A program made the position numbers and the translations under genes. A stretch of 64,000 bases of DNA from JAAXQD01 sp963790095 (lineage in GTDB: Bacteria > Desulfobacterota > Desulfobacteria > Desulfobacterales > UBA11574): contig CAWBNO010000013.1 in NCBI GenBank assembly GCA_963790095.1, forward strand, positions 1 to 64,000, read 5' to 3'. Position 1 is the first letter of the stretch, and the number at the start of each line of letters is the position of its first letter. Positions 49,823-58,071 of this stretch are shown here, piece after piece. The notes beneath the pieces are model-generated. The model saw only the letters and a list, made by a program, of their open reading frames with translations, was not told where the DNA came from and did not search any database.

Positions 49823-51004
49823 ATGGACAAGCAAATTCAGTCAAAACACATCATTCATTTGGACATGGATGCTTTTTATCCCTCGGTCGAGGTTCTGGAC
49901 ACTCCTGCTTTAAAAGGTAAACCGATCATAGTGGGGGGCAGCAAGGAAAGGGGCGTGGTATCATCTGCCTCATATGAAGCTCGGAAATTCGGGATTCATT
50001 CCGCCCAACCCATTGCGAAAGCAAAACGCCTTTGCCCCGGTGGGATTTTTTTGCCTGTCCGAATGTCAAGATATCAAGAAGTTTCTAAACAAGTCTTTGA
50101 AATATTTCATCGTTTCACGTCATTGGTTGAACCCCTATCTATTGATGAAGCATTTCTGGATGTAACAGGTTCCATCCGTCTTTTTGGTCAGCCCGAGAAC
50201 ATCGCAAAAAAGATTAAGCAAATAATTTTTTCAGAGACAGGTCTGACAATCTCGGCCGGTGTTGCGCCTTCAAAATTCGTGGCAAAGATTGCCTCTGACT
50301 TTGACAAACCTGACGGTTTAACCGTGGTACATCCCGATGGTGTTAGATATTTCTTAGATCCGCTTCCAGTCAAAAAAATGTGGGGGATTGGAAAAATGTT
50401 GCAGCGACGCTTAAGTCGCCTCAATATCCACACTTTTAAGGATCTGAGACAAACGCCGGTTGAGATATTGGAGAAAAATTTTGGAAAACAGGGGGCCAAA
50501 ATACATCTTCTGGCCATGGGAATCGATGATCGAGAGGTTATACCGGAACATGACGTGAAGTCCATCGGTCATGAACAGACTTTTTCACAGGACATTATCT
50601 CTCTGGATTGGGCTGAAAAAGAGCTCCTTGCTTTGGGAAATAAAGTGGCTCGACGGATGCGGCATAAGGGCCTAAAAGGAAAAACTGTCACATTGAAAGT
50701 CAAATATGGTGATTTTGTTCAGATCACCCGATCCGTAACCTTGCCCAAATCCACGGATGACGGTTCGGAGATATATTCAGTTGCTTGTGGTCTTTTAAAA
50801 AAGACCGAGGCAACGAAAAAACCAATCCGGCTTTTAGGGATTTCTTTGTCTCATCTCAGTTTTTTTGGCACCGGGACCCAGCTTTCTCTTTTTGATCAAA
50901 ACCCGTCATCTCAAAAACGTCAGAGATTGAATACAGTTTTAGATTCGGTATCCGAGAAATTTGGTGATGAAAGCGTTCTGCCTGGCACGCTTTTATACGA
51001 TTAG
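49823..51004 (+). CDS. dinB: DNA polymerase IV (Y-family translesion polymerase)
   Basis: DinB copies damaged DNA. The catalytic DMDAFYPSVE and SIDEAFLDVT carry the metal ligands. SSASYEARKFGI is the nucleotide-site loop, and the helix-hairpin-helix and little-finger domains follow. GTQLSLFDQ near residue 370 is a canonical sliding-clamp-binding motif. The position usually F/Y-F in DAFFASVE reads DAFYPSVE. ATG 49823 gives the normal N-terminus; TTG 49787 is an alternative that overlaps the DUF4186 pseudogene. I see no SOS box. The gene lies within 29-bp inverted repeats. Confidence 0.93.
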   Translation: MDKQIQSKHIIHLDMDAFYPSVEVLDTPALKGKPIIVGGSKERGVVSSASYEARKFGIHSAQPIAKAKRLCPGGIFLPVRMSRYQEVSKQVFEIFHRFTSLVEPLSIDEAFLDVTGSIRLFGQPENIAKKIKQIIFSETGLTISAGVAPSKFVAKIASDFDKPDGLTVVHPDGVRYFLDPLPVKKMWGIGKMLQRRLSRLNIHTFKDLRQTPVEILEKNFGKQGAKIHLLAMGIDDREVIPEHDVKSIGHEQTFSQDIISLDWAEKELLALGNKVARRMRHKGLKGKTVTLKVKYGDFVQITRSVTLPKSTDDGSEIYSVACGLLKKTEATKKPIRLLGISLSHLSFFGTGTQLSLFDQNPSSQKRQRLNTVLDSVSEKFGDESVLPGTLLYD

Positions 51005-51277
51005 ATTTGTTGTATTGGCATAAAGTGCCGACGATTTTTAATGGTCAAAAACTGCAGGGTATTCAGGCGAAGGCGAATAAAGGATTCGTCGTTACATCGG
51101 CTTTCCCGCAGGTTAAACAAAAAGGAGATTTCATTTAACTATTTATAATTCACTTATGAACGGATTATAACATGATAGGCTAAACCGGCATTATGTCCCG
51201 AACCATTTGACGATAATCAGCTTTCTTCATCAATTAGGGTTCTAATAATCCAGAACGTAATAAGGGTGATTTTCGGC

Positions 51278-51475
51278 ATGTCCCAATATCAGGAATGGAA
51301 AGATTTTAAATCAAGCATCGAAGGATATTTGAAAAAAAAGAAGATTCCAAATCTTCTTTTAATGGTTAAAAATAGGATCCCCGGAAAAGAAATGATTTGG
51401 ATACTGGCAACCCTCGTGGTCACCGGTCTGGCGGTTTTTATGGTCATTTGGTTTTTCGTTGCGCCGAATTTTTAG
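51278..51475 (+). CDS. Small single-span membrane protein
   Basis: The 65 residues have a charged N-terminus (SQYQEWKDFKSSIEGYLKKKK) and one hydrophobic helix (about 42-63, MIWILATLVVTGLAVFMVIWFFV). AAGGGTGAT precedes the ATG. The next gene starts 18 bp downstream, so the two form a pair. I recognise no family. Confidence 0.6.
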   Translation: MSQYQEWKDFKSSIEGYLKKKKIPNLLLMVKNRIPGKEMIWILATLVVTGLAVFMVIWFFVAPNF

Positions 51476-51493
51476 AAGAAAAAGGTTTATAAT

Positions 51494-52303
51494 ATGTTGG
51501 ATGAAAAAATCGTTGAACTGGCGTGCCGACGCACGCAACTGGAAATAAAAGAGCAATGGGAACACCTCCGGAATGAACTCAATACCATAAAAACGAAGAT
51601 GGCAGTACAGGGAGCCTTGGGTTCCGGCGCGACACTGGTTCGGATTACCGATATGTGCGCTCACGCCATCAACAATCGGGCGCATTTAATATGGCACACC
51701 CTGCATCGGTTTATTACCACCACGGGGATACAGTATTCCGATGAACTGTCTTCGGAGCTAAAGGCGTTGATCGCCCATGAACTGCCCGAAGACTTGTCTG
51801 ATTTCAAAGGTTATATCAAAAACACCATCAAAATACTCAATGCCCCGAAAACGGCGGAAAAGCTGTTGGATCAGCTCGATAGTGCCAGAGATCATTCGCT
51901 GAACAAAATGGGAACTGAAATCGATTTGTTTGTACAATCATTAAAGAAAAAAAGCGAACTGTCTGAAACCGATGTGGAATCACAGATCTTCAACATGTAT
52001 TCTCCCACAGGTCCCGTTCAGACCATCGGTGCGGAACTCGGCCGGCAACTGATAAACGCTTTGGACGCGATAAAATCTGACATCAATCAACTCCAAGATC
52101 TGCCGGAACACCCCAAAAGTGAGATGGTCGAAATTATCCGAGATTGTTGCATTGAACTTGAAAAAGACACGCCGAATATAATGAGATTGCGCAGTCTGTT
52201 AACCACGGTGGGCACATCGATTCAGAGCAATCACAGCCTGAAACCGGGGTATGAGGTGTTGAGGCAGGAACTTACGTACTTGGGTATATCCTTATCTTAT
52301 TAA
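51494..52303 (+). CDS. Uncharacterised 269-residue helical protein
   Basis: A soluble, nearly all-helical protein (MLDEKIVELACRRTQLEIKEQWEHLRNELNTIKTKM...; FKGYIKNTIKILNAPKTAEKLLDQLDSARD...). It ends LRSLLTTVGTSIQSNHSLKPGYEVLRQELTYLGISLSY. No enzymatic motif or membrane segment was seen. It is 18 bp downstream of the single-span gene and probably co-expressed with it. The AGAAGAAAAAGG ribosome site is plausible. The function is unknown. Confidence 0.65.
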   Translation: MLDEKIVELACRRTQLEIKEQWEHLRNELNTIKTKMAVQGALGSGATLVRITDMCAHAINNRAHLIWHTLHRFITTTGIQYSDELSSELKALIAHELPEDLSDFKGYIKNTIKILNAPKTAEKLLDQLDSARDHSLNKMGTEIDLFVQSLKKKSELSETDVESQIFNMYSPTGPVQTIGAELGRQLINALDAIKSDINQLQDLPEHPKSEMVEIIRDCCIELEKDTPNIMRLRSLLTTVGTSIQSNHSLKPGYEVLRQELTYLGISLSY

Positions 52304-52442
52304 GGAACTCAATGTAGCGTTTCAAAGGAAAGTGGACAGATTTAAGGTATAGGAAAGAGAAAAAAGGAAATAGGAAAGAGGGCAACCCGGATGACCAGGG
52401 GGCCGGGCAGGGGGTCTGCAAATGAAACTCTTAGGGTCCGTA

Positions 52443-53081
52443 TCAGCCGTTTTCCTTGACCTCGAGTTTCAGAAAAACCTGCCGGTGTTTCCATTCCAGG
52501 TGCCCTATTTTTTCCACCGTCAGGGGCGTACCGTCAATTTCTGCGGCCCGGCACCCCGGCCAGAAATAATCCGGAACTTTCTTGAAGAAATTTTCCATAT
52601 GCTTTCCCCGGACCCAGATACCTTGCTTCAGAAGCCCAGGCCCCAGTTCCAATGCCACGAGATTGAAAAGCTTCATCATCACGACGCCGTTTGCGACAGA
52701 ATCGTGGCCGGCCTTATTCTGATGAGAAATTTGACGCCGCATGGCTGCATACGCACCGCCCCGGCGCAACGTAGCCCCTGCCAACCCGGGCATTGCGGCT
52801 GAAAGGGCCAGGGTGGAATCCCGCCGGATCACAGCGGTGTCCACATCGTCCACAGTTTTTCCATCCAGAAATATCGTTTGAATCCGCTGATCGACATAGT
52901 CTGAACGTACACCCAGTTGTCCGCACAGCAGTTCTCGCAGGGAGCATCCTGTCCGGACTTTGAGTGTAAAACCCTGTCCGAGCAGTGAGGAAAAAAGTGA
53001 AAGGCGGTCCGATTCTACGGTCAGCTTCAAGTTTAAAGTTGAATAATTTTCAGGTTCCGGTGCCATGGGCCTCTTTAACAC
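52443..53081 (-). CDS. AOR-associated protein with MoaD/ubiquitin-like N-terminal region
   Basis: The 212-residue protein follows the aldehyde oxidoreductase gene by 62 bp on the same strand. Residues about 15-95 (LKLTVESDRLSLFSSLLG...VRTGCSLRELLCGQLG...IQTIFLDGKTVDDVDTAVIRRDSTLALSAAMPGLAGATLRRGG) have the strand-helix-strand pattern and 'hFLDGK-V-D' of MoaD/ThiS-type sulfur carriers. The chain continues for 110 residues instead of ending in GG. AOR operons often carry a MoaD-like gene for the tungsten cofactor. The start may be GTG 53081 or ATG 53066. Confidence 0.6.
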   Translation of the reverse strand: MLKRPMAPEPENYSTLNLKLTVESDRLSLFSSLLGQGFTLKVRTGCSLRELLCGQLGVRSDYVDQRIQTIFLDGKTVDDVDTAVIRRDSTLALSAAMPGLAGATLRRGGAYAAMRRQISHQNKAGHDSVANGVVMMKLFNLVALELGPGLLKQGIWVRGKHMENFFKKVPDYFWPGCRAAEIDGTPLTVEKIGHLEWKHRQVFLKLEVKENG

Positions 53082-53090
53082 ACATTAAAA

Positions 53091-53117
53091 TGGGGGACCC
53101 CTTGCGGGACCCCCCAT
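53091..53117 (-). terminator. Hairpin between AOR and its downstream gene
   Basis: On the minus strand GGGGGTCCC-GCAA-GGGGTCCCCC forms a strong GC stem followed by ATTTTAAT. It may attenuate transcription into the 212-residue gene. Confidence 0.5.
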
Positions 53118-53143
53118 GGGATTACCATCGAATACAAGGGATT

Positions 53144-54880
53144 TTACCAGTTAAAGACCCGGTCAAGATCTTCATCTTTGACGTCAAACGTTACATTGTG
53201 GGGCGGGAGCGGCTCTGTCTTGAAGAAATCGGGCAGACGGTCGTCCTTTTGGGTAAAGCCGGCCCGAGAATTGAAATCCCTTTCAAAGGTAAGGATCGTT
53301 TTCCCCAGTTCGGTGACGTCGTCAGCGGTGAGGTTCTGGCCGGTAAATGCGCCGATCATGTCAACAAGGGCTTCAAATGTTTCCGGCTGATCCAGAATTG
53401 CAAAGGCGATAAACAGGCACATTCCGGTGGCGTCGATGGCGGCCGTTGCGATCTGAAGATTCCTGGAGAGCTCTACCTGCCCTTCGGAGTTTAGGGGGTC
53501 TACACTGCCCCCAACATTGAGAACGTTGGCGGTGACCGCATAACCGGCCGTGTGATCGGCCCCCATGGTGGTGGTGGCGTAGGTGACCCCCATCCCCTGA
53601 ACAGACCGGGGATCATAGGCCGGCAAGGCCTGCCCTTTGACCACAGGAACCCTTTCAACTCCAAAGACCTTACCGGTTACGGCGGCACCGTTCCCGATAA
53701 TGCGGCCCAGGGGGGATCCTTTCCCGACCTCCTTCAGAAGATTAATGGCGGCTTCGGCATCACCGAACTTGGCCACCCCCCCTTCCATGGCCACACCGAT
53801 GGCGGCACCCATTTCAATGGTATCGAGTCCGTAATCGTCGTCCAGACGATCGAGTTCGGCGATGGCGTCCATGTCATCGATACCGCAGTTTCCACCGTGG
53901 GCCCAGACGGTTTCATATTCCGGTCTCTTGGTAACAAAGTTGCCGTCTTTATCATTGTAGATGCCCGAGCAGCGGATAACGCAGCCTTTGTGGCAGCCGT
54001 GGGCAACCATGCCCCCCCGAGCCTTCATGATTTCCGACTGGGTTTCGCCGCTGATGTTGCTGGCACCGTCAAACCGGCCGGTTTTAAAGTTATGGGTGGG
54101 CAATGCCCCGGCTTCGTTAATGACATTGGTCAAAATGTTGGTCCCGAAGGAAGGGAGTCCCTCACCGGTTATGGGATGCTTCTTAAGACCCTGGACAAAC
54201 GCCTTATTGGCTGCTTTAAATTTTTCCGGGTCCTTGGGACTACGGGCGGCCATACCGGTGTCGTCCAGCACGATGACTTTAACGCCTTTGGATCCCATTA
54301 CAGCGCCGACACCCCCCCGACCTGCATGCCGGGTGGGTCTCTGCTCCACGTCGGTGAAGGCGACGGAAGCGGCGGCCATTTTCATTTCACCCGCAGGTCC
54401 AATGGAGATACAGGCAACCTTGTCGCCGTATGCTTCCCGGATCGTGTCGATGAGATCGTAGTTCCCCATCATCTTCAAACTGTTGTCAGGGGTGATATCT
54501 ACACCATCTTTGTTGATGACAATTTTATAGAGGGTATCGTCACCGGGTTTTCCTTCGAGTACTATGGCGGCATATCCGAGCCGGGCGAGGACTTGAGCAC
54601 CTTGTCCCCCGGAATTGGCTTCTTTGATTCCGCCGGTGAGCGGGCTTTTGCAGCCCACCGAAACGCGTCCTGATTGAGCGGCGTGGCTCCCGCTCAACAG
54701 CCCGGGGGCAATGACCAGTTTATTGTTTTTTCCGAGGGGATGGCACAACGGTGGTACTTCTTTGGCGACAATGGCCGAGGTCATACCGCGGCCGGCCAAA
54801 CCGGCGTAGTTGCCCAGGGGTTCTTCACTGGCTTTCGGTCCACCGTCCATCCCCATGTCGATTCTCAAGAGTTTGTCCAT
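53144..54880 (-). CDS. Aldehyde:ferredoxin oxidoreductase (tungsten/molybdopterin family)
   Basis: AOR-family enzymes oxidise aldehydes (or reduce acids) with ferredoxin, a bis-pterin tungsten or molybdenum and one [4Fe-4S] cluster. The 578-residue protein has the N-terminal domain with GLAGRGMTSAIV and SGRVSVGCKSPLTGGIKEANSGG. The cluster cysteines are CHKGCVIRC, with a fourth in ATGMCLF. The pterin-contact motifs are RHAGRGGVGAVMGSKG and the C-terminal TMGADHTAGYA. AAGGAAGGGAACC precedes the ATG. It is slightly short of the roughly 605 residues of archaeal AOR. Confidence 0.92.
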   Translation of the reverse strand: MDKLLRIDMGMDGGPKASEEPLGNYAGLAGRGMTSAIVAKEVPPLCHPLGKNNKLVIAPGLLSGSHAAQSGRVSVGCKSPLTGGIKEANSGGQGAQVLARLGYAAIVLEGKPGDDTLYKIVINKDGVDITPDNSLKMMGNYDLIDTIREAYGDKVACISIGPAGEMKMAAASVAFTDVEQRPTRHAGRGGVGAVMGSKGVKVIVLDDTGMAARSPKDPEKFKAANKAFVQGLKKHPITGEGLPSFGTNILTNVINEAGALPTHNFKTGRFDGASNISGETQSEIMKARGGMVAHGCHKGCVIRCSGIYNDKDGNFVTKRPEYETVWAHGGNCGIDDMDAIAELDRLDDDYGLDTIEMGAAIGVAMEGGVAKFGDAEAAINLLKEVGKGSPLGRIIGNGAAVTGKVFGVERVPVVKGQALPAYDPRSVQGMGVTYATTTMGADHTAGYAVTANVLNVGGSVDPLNSEGQVELSRNLQIATAAIDATGMCLFIAFAILDQPETFEALVDMIGAFTGQNLTADDVTELGKTILTFERDFNSRAGFTQKDDRLPDFFKTEPLPPHNVTFDVKDEDLDRVFNW

Positions 54881-55008
54881 GGTTCCCTTCCTTTCATTCG
54901 TTCAAATTAGGTAGAAGGTAATCGGGCCCTACTAAAAAATCCTTTGTACGGCCGAGCACTGCTTTGAGTTTATCGCAGTTATCCGGAATGTCAAGCAAAA
55001 CCATAATT

Positions 55009-55305
55009 CGCTAAAGGGCAGGGCAAAAGCATTTGAATCCCAATAGAGAGAGAACGCTCCACGGCGGCGCATATCTCTTTCCAACCGACTGGAACTTGTG
55101 CTTAAGCACCCGTAAGCCCGAGCCGTGCGAAGGTTATAAAGAATAATTCGTCAAAAACATATCCGATGGATGTTTTAAATCATAATTTCATTCGGCTCGG
55201 TCTAACGTGTGCTAAAGCCCTTCAAACAGCCAGTCGGTTTCCAAGAGAAACACGCCGTCGCTTTGCTGTAACGAAATCAAATGCGTTAACCCTGCGCTAA
55301 AGAGG
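55009..55305 (+). mobile_element. MITE-like element copy 5 with probable target duplication
   Basis: The element is 55019-55294, from CAGGGCAAAAGCATTTGA to TCAAATGCGTTAACCCTG. It is flanked by CGCTAAAGGG (55009-55018) and CGCTAAAGAGG (55295-55305), an imperfect direct repeat abutting both ends. It lies in the gap upstream of the AOR gene. Confidence 0.88.
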
Positions 55306-55442
55306 TAACCGCATTGAAAAAAAATATGATTTATGAGATAGTCCCGGCAGGTATGGAAAAACATCGATCATGGAGAAACGGTGAGGATTGATCCGGGGAA
55401 ACCTTTATCCCAGAATTGAAGGTGTACATTTTTAATCATTTT

Positions 55443-55757
55443 ATGAAACAGCTAACCAAGAAAATTATTGTGATTTTTATCATTGCCCTGGTTCATTTGG
55501 GTGTCTGCAGAACAGTCGTGGCCATAGGGTTGGTCGGCACATCGGGGGATGCTTTTAACGGGGAGATGTCCGTGTGGGTCAAGATTATGATCTGGATGAC
55601 AAAGGTGTTATATTTCCCGATTGTTTCTCTTTCACTCTATTCAAGGCAATGGTTTCCGGGGAAATTGATAACCATACCCATTTTCACGAACAGTCTGCTG
55701 TGGGCGTTAGTGATTTATTTTGCGGTTCGCTGTTTGTCAAAAATATTAAAACCCTAA
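55443..55757 (+). CDS. Uncharacterised small membrane protein
   Basis: The 104-residue protein (from ATG 55443) has a basic start (MKQLTKK) and three hydrophobic stretches (about 8-28, 45-65, 78-97). I recognise no family. The ribosome site is weak; TTG 55416 or GTG 55422 are alternatives. It lies just downstream of MITE copy 5. Confidence 0.5.
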   Translation: MKQLTKKIIVIFIIALVHLGVCRTVVAIGLVGTSGDAFNGEMSVWVKIMIWMTKVLYFPIVSLSLYSRQWFPGKLITIPIFTNSLLWALVIYFAVRCLSKILKP

Positions 55758-55842
55758 TCGATGGTAAAAATACTGGGAGAAATATTAACCGTATTTAGAT
55801 GGTTGTAAATTTCCCAGATACCAATGAATTTTCACAAGCCTT

Positions 55843-56124
55843 TTAGGTATTAATTTCATCCCTCAGGCTGGCCGAACATTTAAAGGTGACAACCTTTCTT
55901 GCCGAGAGCATCATATCTTCCCCGGTTGCAGGATTTCTGCCCCGTCGCGAATCCTTGTCCTTTACGCAGAATTTTCCAAATCCACTGATCAGGACATCGT
56001 CGCCGGATGCAAGGGTGCCTTTGAGGATTTCCAAAAGGGATTCCACCAAGTCGGTGGACTTCTTCATGGTGAATCCGTTTCGGCTGCTGATTTCTTCGAT
56101 GATTTGAGCTTTTGTGAGTGCCAT
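55843..56124 (-). CDS. HU/IHF-family DNA-binding protein
   Basis: The 93-residue protein has the complete family pattern: MALTKAQIIEEISSRNGFTMKKSTDLVESLLEILKGTLASGDDVLISGFGKFCVKDKDSRRGRNPATGEDMMLSARKVVTF. The DNA-intercalating proline is in RRGRNPATG. The N-terminus and SRRGRNPATGE resemble IHF-alpha-like members. It bends DNA as a dimer. AAGGAGCAACAC precedes the ATG. A broken paralogue lies at 47251-47536. Confidence 0.93.
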   Translation of the reverse strand: MALTKAQIIEEISSRNGFTMKKSTDLVESLLEILKGTLASGDDVLISGFGKFCVKDKDSRRGRNPATGEDMMLSARKVVTFKCSASLRDEINT

Positions 56125-56144
56125 AGTGTGTTGCTCCTTATTGT

Positions 56145-56525
56145 CTAAATAATCCAGGAAAGAATTGCCGTTCCAAGAATTAACGTAATAATCCCAAAAA
56201 ACCTGTAGGTTTGATCAGATACCGAGTTTAAGTACCAGTCGATAATTTTATCATACAGATTGTTCGGGTTCCAGAATATAAACCCCCCTTTCAATAGGGC
56301 CAAAATTCCAAAAAGCCTTATCATCCAAGACTGACGGGCCCATGCTGCCGAAAATAAGAGCAGAATTCCGATGACGGCCGGTAACGCACAGAGAATTCTA
56401 CGATCAATATTTTTGACCAACTGTTTGAACACCTTCCTGGATTCATGTGAATAAAGAATCATCCAGGCACCGCTTCCAATCCAGATCAAAGCAATCACAT
56501 AAAGAAACCATTTCATGTTCGACAC
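56145..56525 (-). CDS. Uncharacterised multi-span membrane protein
   Basis: The 126 residues have four hydrophobic helices (about 5-24, 45-62, 67-85, 107-125), two short loops and a tail ending ILGTAILSWII. I recognise no family. It lies 20 bp upstream of the HU gene on the same strand and may share a transcript with it. Confidence 0.6.
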   Translation of the reverse strand: MSNMKWFLYVIALIWIGSGAWMILYSHESRKVFKQLVKNIDRRILCALPAVIGILLLFSAAWARQSWMIRLFGILALLKGGFIFWNPNNLYDKIIDWYLNSVSDQTYRFFGIITLILGTAILSWII

Positions 56526-56932
56526 CTTTACCGATGAGAAGTAAAAATTGATAGAGAAAAATCCGTATGGTGTTATAAAAATAGCATATTTTCAGGTCTA
56601 ACAGGTTTTGTCAAGATCTGATCTGCCATTTGGCAGGGCAAACGTTTTTAAAATTTTGCATGGGACAAGAAGATCTTCCCGGCCCAAGGGAAACGTTTTG
56701 TATCTTCCGGGGATGTCCGGGACAGGTTCCTGCCCCATAGGGATTTCTCCCATTAAAATGAACCTTCTGCTCTATGGACAATGAGAATAATAATTTGATA
56801 AATATCAAATGAATTTGAATTCTGAGCGAACAGTTCTTGAATAAGGACGTTATAAATAATGAAATTAGCAGGTTATGGCTATATTCGTCGGCAGTAATTT
56901 TGTGAAATTCGGGGTCGGAGGTTTCATGTCAG
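56526..56932. other. Gap containing CCATAGGG-CTATGG repeat, copy B
   Basis: The stretch 56735-56781 matches 46463-46515 over the core CTCCCAT-AAAATGA-CCTT-TGC and CTATGGACAA, with CCATAG/CTATGG ends that pair. Elsewhere the gap is AT-rich without a gene. Confidence 0.5.
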
Positions 56933-57247
56933 ATGGAAAAAAGAATCGATGATCGACGTAAATGCGACGCGTCCATTGTTTGCACATATTTTAATAAAGA
57001 AAATGTTTGCAATGCCAAAATGCTAAACTATAGTCGGGATGGTATGTATTTCGAGTCCGATTCTCTGTTTAAAGAGGGGAGCAACATTTTCTTCAAAATA
57101 AAAAATTGCCTGTTTGCCCCTTCTGATCCGGACCTCTTCGAGGGCCTTCGAACCGCATCCCTCGCTCAGGTAAAGTGGTGCAAAGATATGGGCGAAAAAG
57201 ACGCCTCTCATTTCGGAATCGGTGTTAAATATTATAGAGAATTTTAG
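56933..57247 (+). CDS. PilZ-domain-like protein
   Basis: The 104 residues read MEKRIDDRRKCDASIVCTYF... then LNYSRDGMYFES, matching the two landmarks of PilZ c-di-GMP receptors: a basic N-terminal RxxxR-like turn and (D/N)-x-S-x-x-G. The second Arg of RxxxR is replaced (RRKCD), so ligand binding may be weak. C-terminal strands (ASLAQVKWCKD; FGIGVKYYREF) complete a small barrel. GGAGG lies 11 bases upstream of the ATG. Confidence 0.75.
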   Translation: MEKRIDDRRKCDASIVCTYFNKENVCNAKMLNYSRDGMYFESDSLFKEGSNIFFKIKNCLFAPSDPDLFEGLRTASLAQVKWCKDMGEKDASHFGIGVKYYREF

Positions 57248-57390
57248 TTCATTTCTTCCTGTCCTATACAAGCCCAACCCGGCCCTTGTGAAGTGGAGTT
57301 CCTTTCTTTATTAATACGGAAGCGGGAAACGGAAAAGACTCCTCATCGCGAAAGCACCCCAGAACGATACCGCTTCAGCGGGACCTACGG

Positions 57391-57470
57391 GGCTGGCAAA
57401 AATACGAAAACACGAAAAAGGAAATGGTAAAATTTCGTGTTTTCGTGCTTGATTTTAATTTTTTGCCAGA
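57391..57470. repeat. 80-bp palindrome (ACGAAAACACGAAA type)
   Basis: GGCTGGCAAAAATACGAAAACACGAAA is complementary to TTTCGTGTTTTCGTG...ATTTTTTGCCAGAC, giving a near-perfect 14-bp inner stem and a 10-bp outer stem. It lies between the PilZ and receiver genes. Confidence 0.7.
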
Positions 57471-57538
57471 CAAAGCAAAATAATTACAACGAAGGGAATA
57501 AATAGGCAGAAATATCTTTTGGTTTTAGTGAGATAACA

Positions 57539-57898
57539 ATGGCCAATATCCTTGTTATAGATGATCAGCTATGGATCAAAAATCTATGCCGGGAAGCCCT
57601 GGCCGACCAGGGGCATACCGTGTCAACGACGGATAATATCGAGGCTGTCATGGAGAATGTTTTATCTTTCAAGCCCCAAATTGTCCTACTGAATCAGTAT
57701 CTTAAGCGAGGTTTCCTCGTGTGGGATGTTTTGAGGAACATAAAAATGCGATACCCCAGCCTCCCGGTGCTCATCGTTACAGCCCACGACACCCACCTGA
57801 ATGATCTTCAACTTTCCCAAGCGGACGGCTATCTGGTCCAAAGCCACTTGGCAGCCGAGGAACTCAAGCAAAAAATCTCAGAGTTATTGTCCCTTTAA
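57539..57898 (+). CDS. Atypical (pseudo-)receiver-domain protein
   Basis: The 119 residues have the CheY fold: MANILVIDDQLWIKNLC with the acidic pair, then KPQIVLLNQYLKRGFLVWDVLRNIK, LPVLIVTAHD, and GYLVQSHLAAEELKQKI. The phospho-acceptor Asp is replaced by Asn (LLN), and the conserved Lys of the K-P turn by Gln/Ser. Normal phosphorylation is therefore unlikely. No output domain is attached. It may act as a constitutive adaptor. Confidence 0.85.
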   Translation: MANILVIDDQLWIKNLCREALADQGHTVSTTDNIEAVMENVLSFKPQIVLLNQYLKRGFLVWDVLRNIKMRYPSLPVLIVTAHDTHLNDLQLSQADGYLVQSHLAAEELKQKISELLSL

Positions 57899-57936
57899 CC
57901 GATCCCTCCGGAATAGGCCGTGAATTTTCACCTAAA

Positions 57937-57957
57937 ACCGGGTGCTTTGCACCCGGT
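57937..57957 (+). other. Perfect GC hairpin after the receiver gene
   Basis: ACCGGGTGC-TTT-GCACCCGGT is a 9-bp perfect stem with a 3-nt loop. It shares GGTGCTTTGC with the terminator hairpin at 58039. No T-run follows. Together they structure the 327-bp gap before the debranching gene. Confidence 0.5.
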
Positions 57958-58038
57958 AGCCAAAAAGGCCAGTCACTTGTTTTATGGGGGGGCTTTGACT
58001 CAAGGAGAAAACGTCGTTTCCCTGTGATAACTCCAAAC

Positions 58039-58071
58039 GCCGGTGCTTTGCTTACCGGCACCTTTTTCTTT
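58039..58071 (+). terminator. Terminator-like hairpin upstream of the debranching gene
   Basis: GCCGGT-GCTTTGCTT-ACCGGC is followed by ACCTTTTTCTTT. It ends any transcript from the receiver gene, or attenuates the downstream gene. Confidence 0.6.

Larger units (their letters stand above)
49089..51080. repeat. Region bounded by perfect 29-bp inverted repeats
   Basis: The segment at 49089-49117 (starting TTATTCGCCTTCG, ending CCCTGCAG) is the exact reverse complement of 51052-51080. The 1.99-kb interval contains two hairpin repeats, the DUF4186 pseudogene and dinB. No transposase is inside. Neither side shows a target duplication. Confidence 0.75.

Noticed and set aside
53552..54673. 373-residue plus-strand ORF opposite AOR
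   Set aside because: Antisense to the conserved AOR gene with Gly/His-rich shadow composition.
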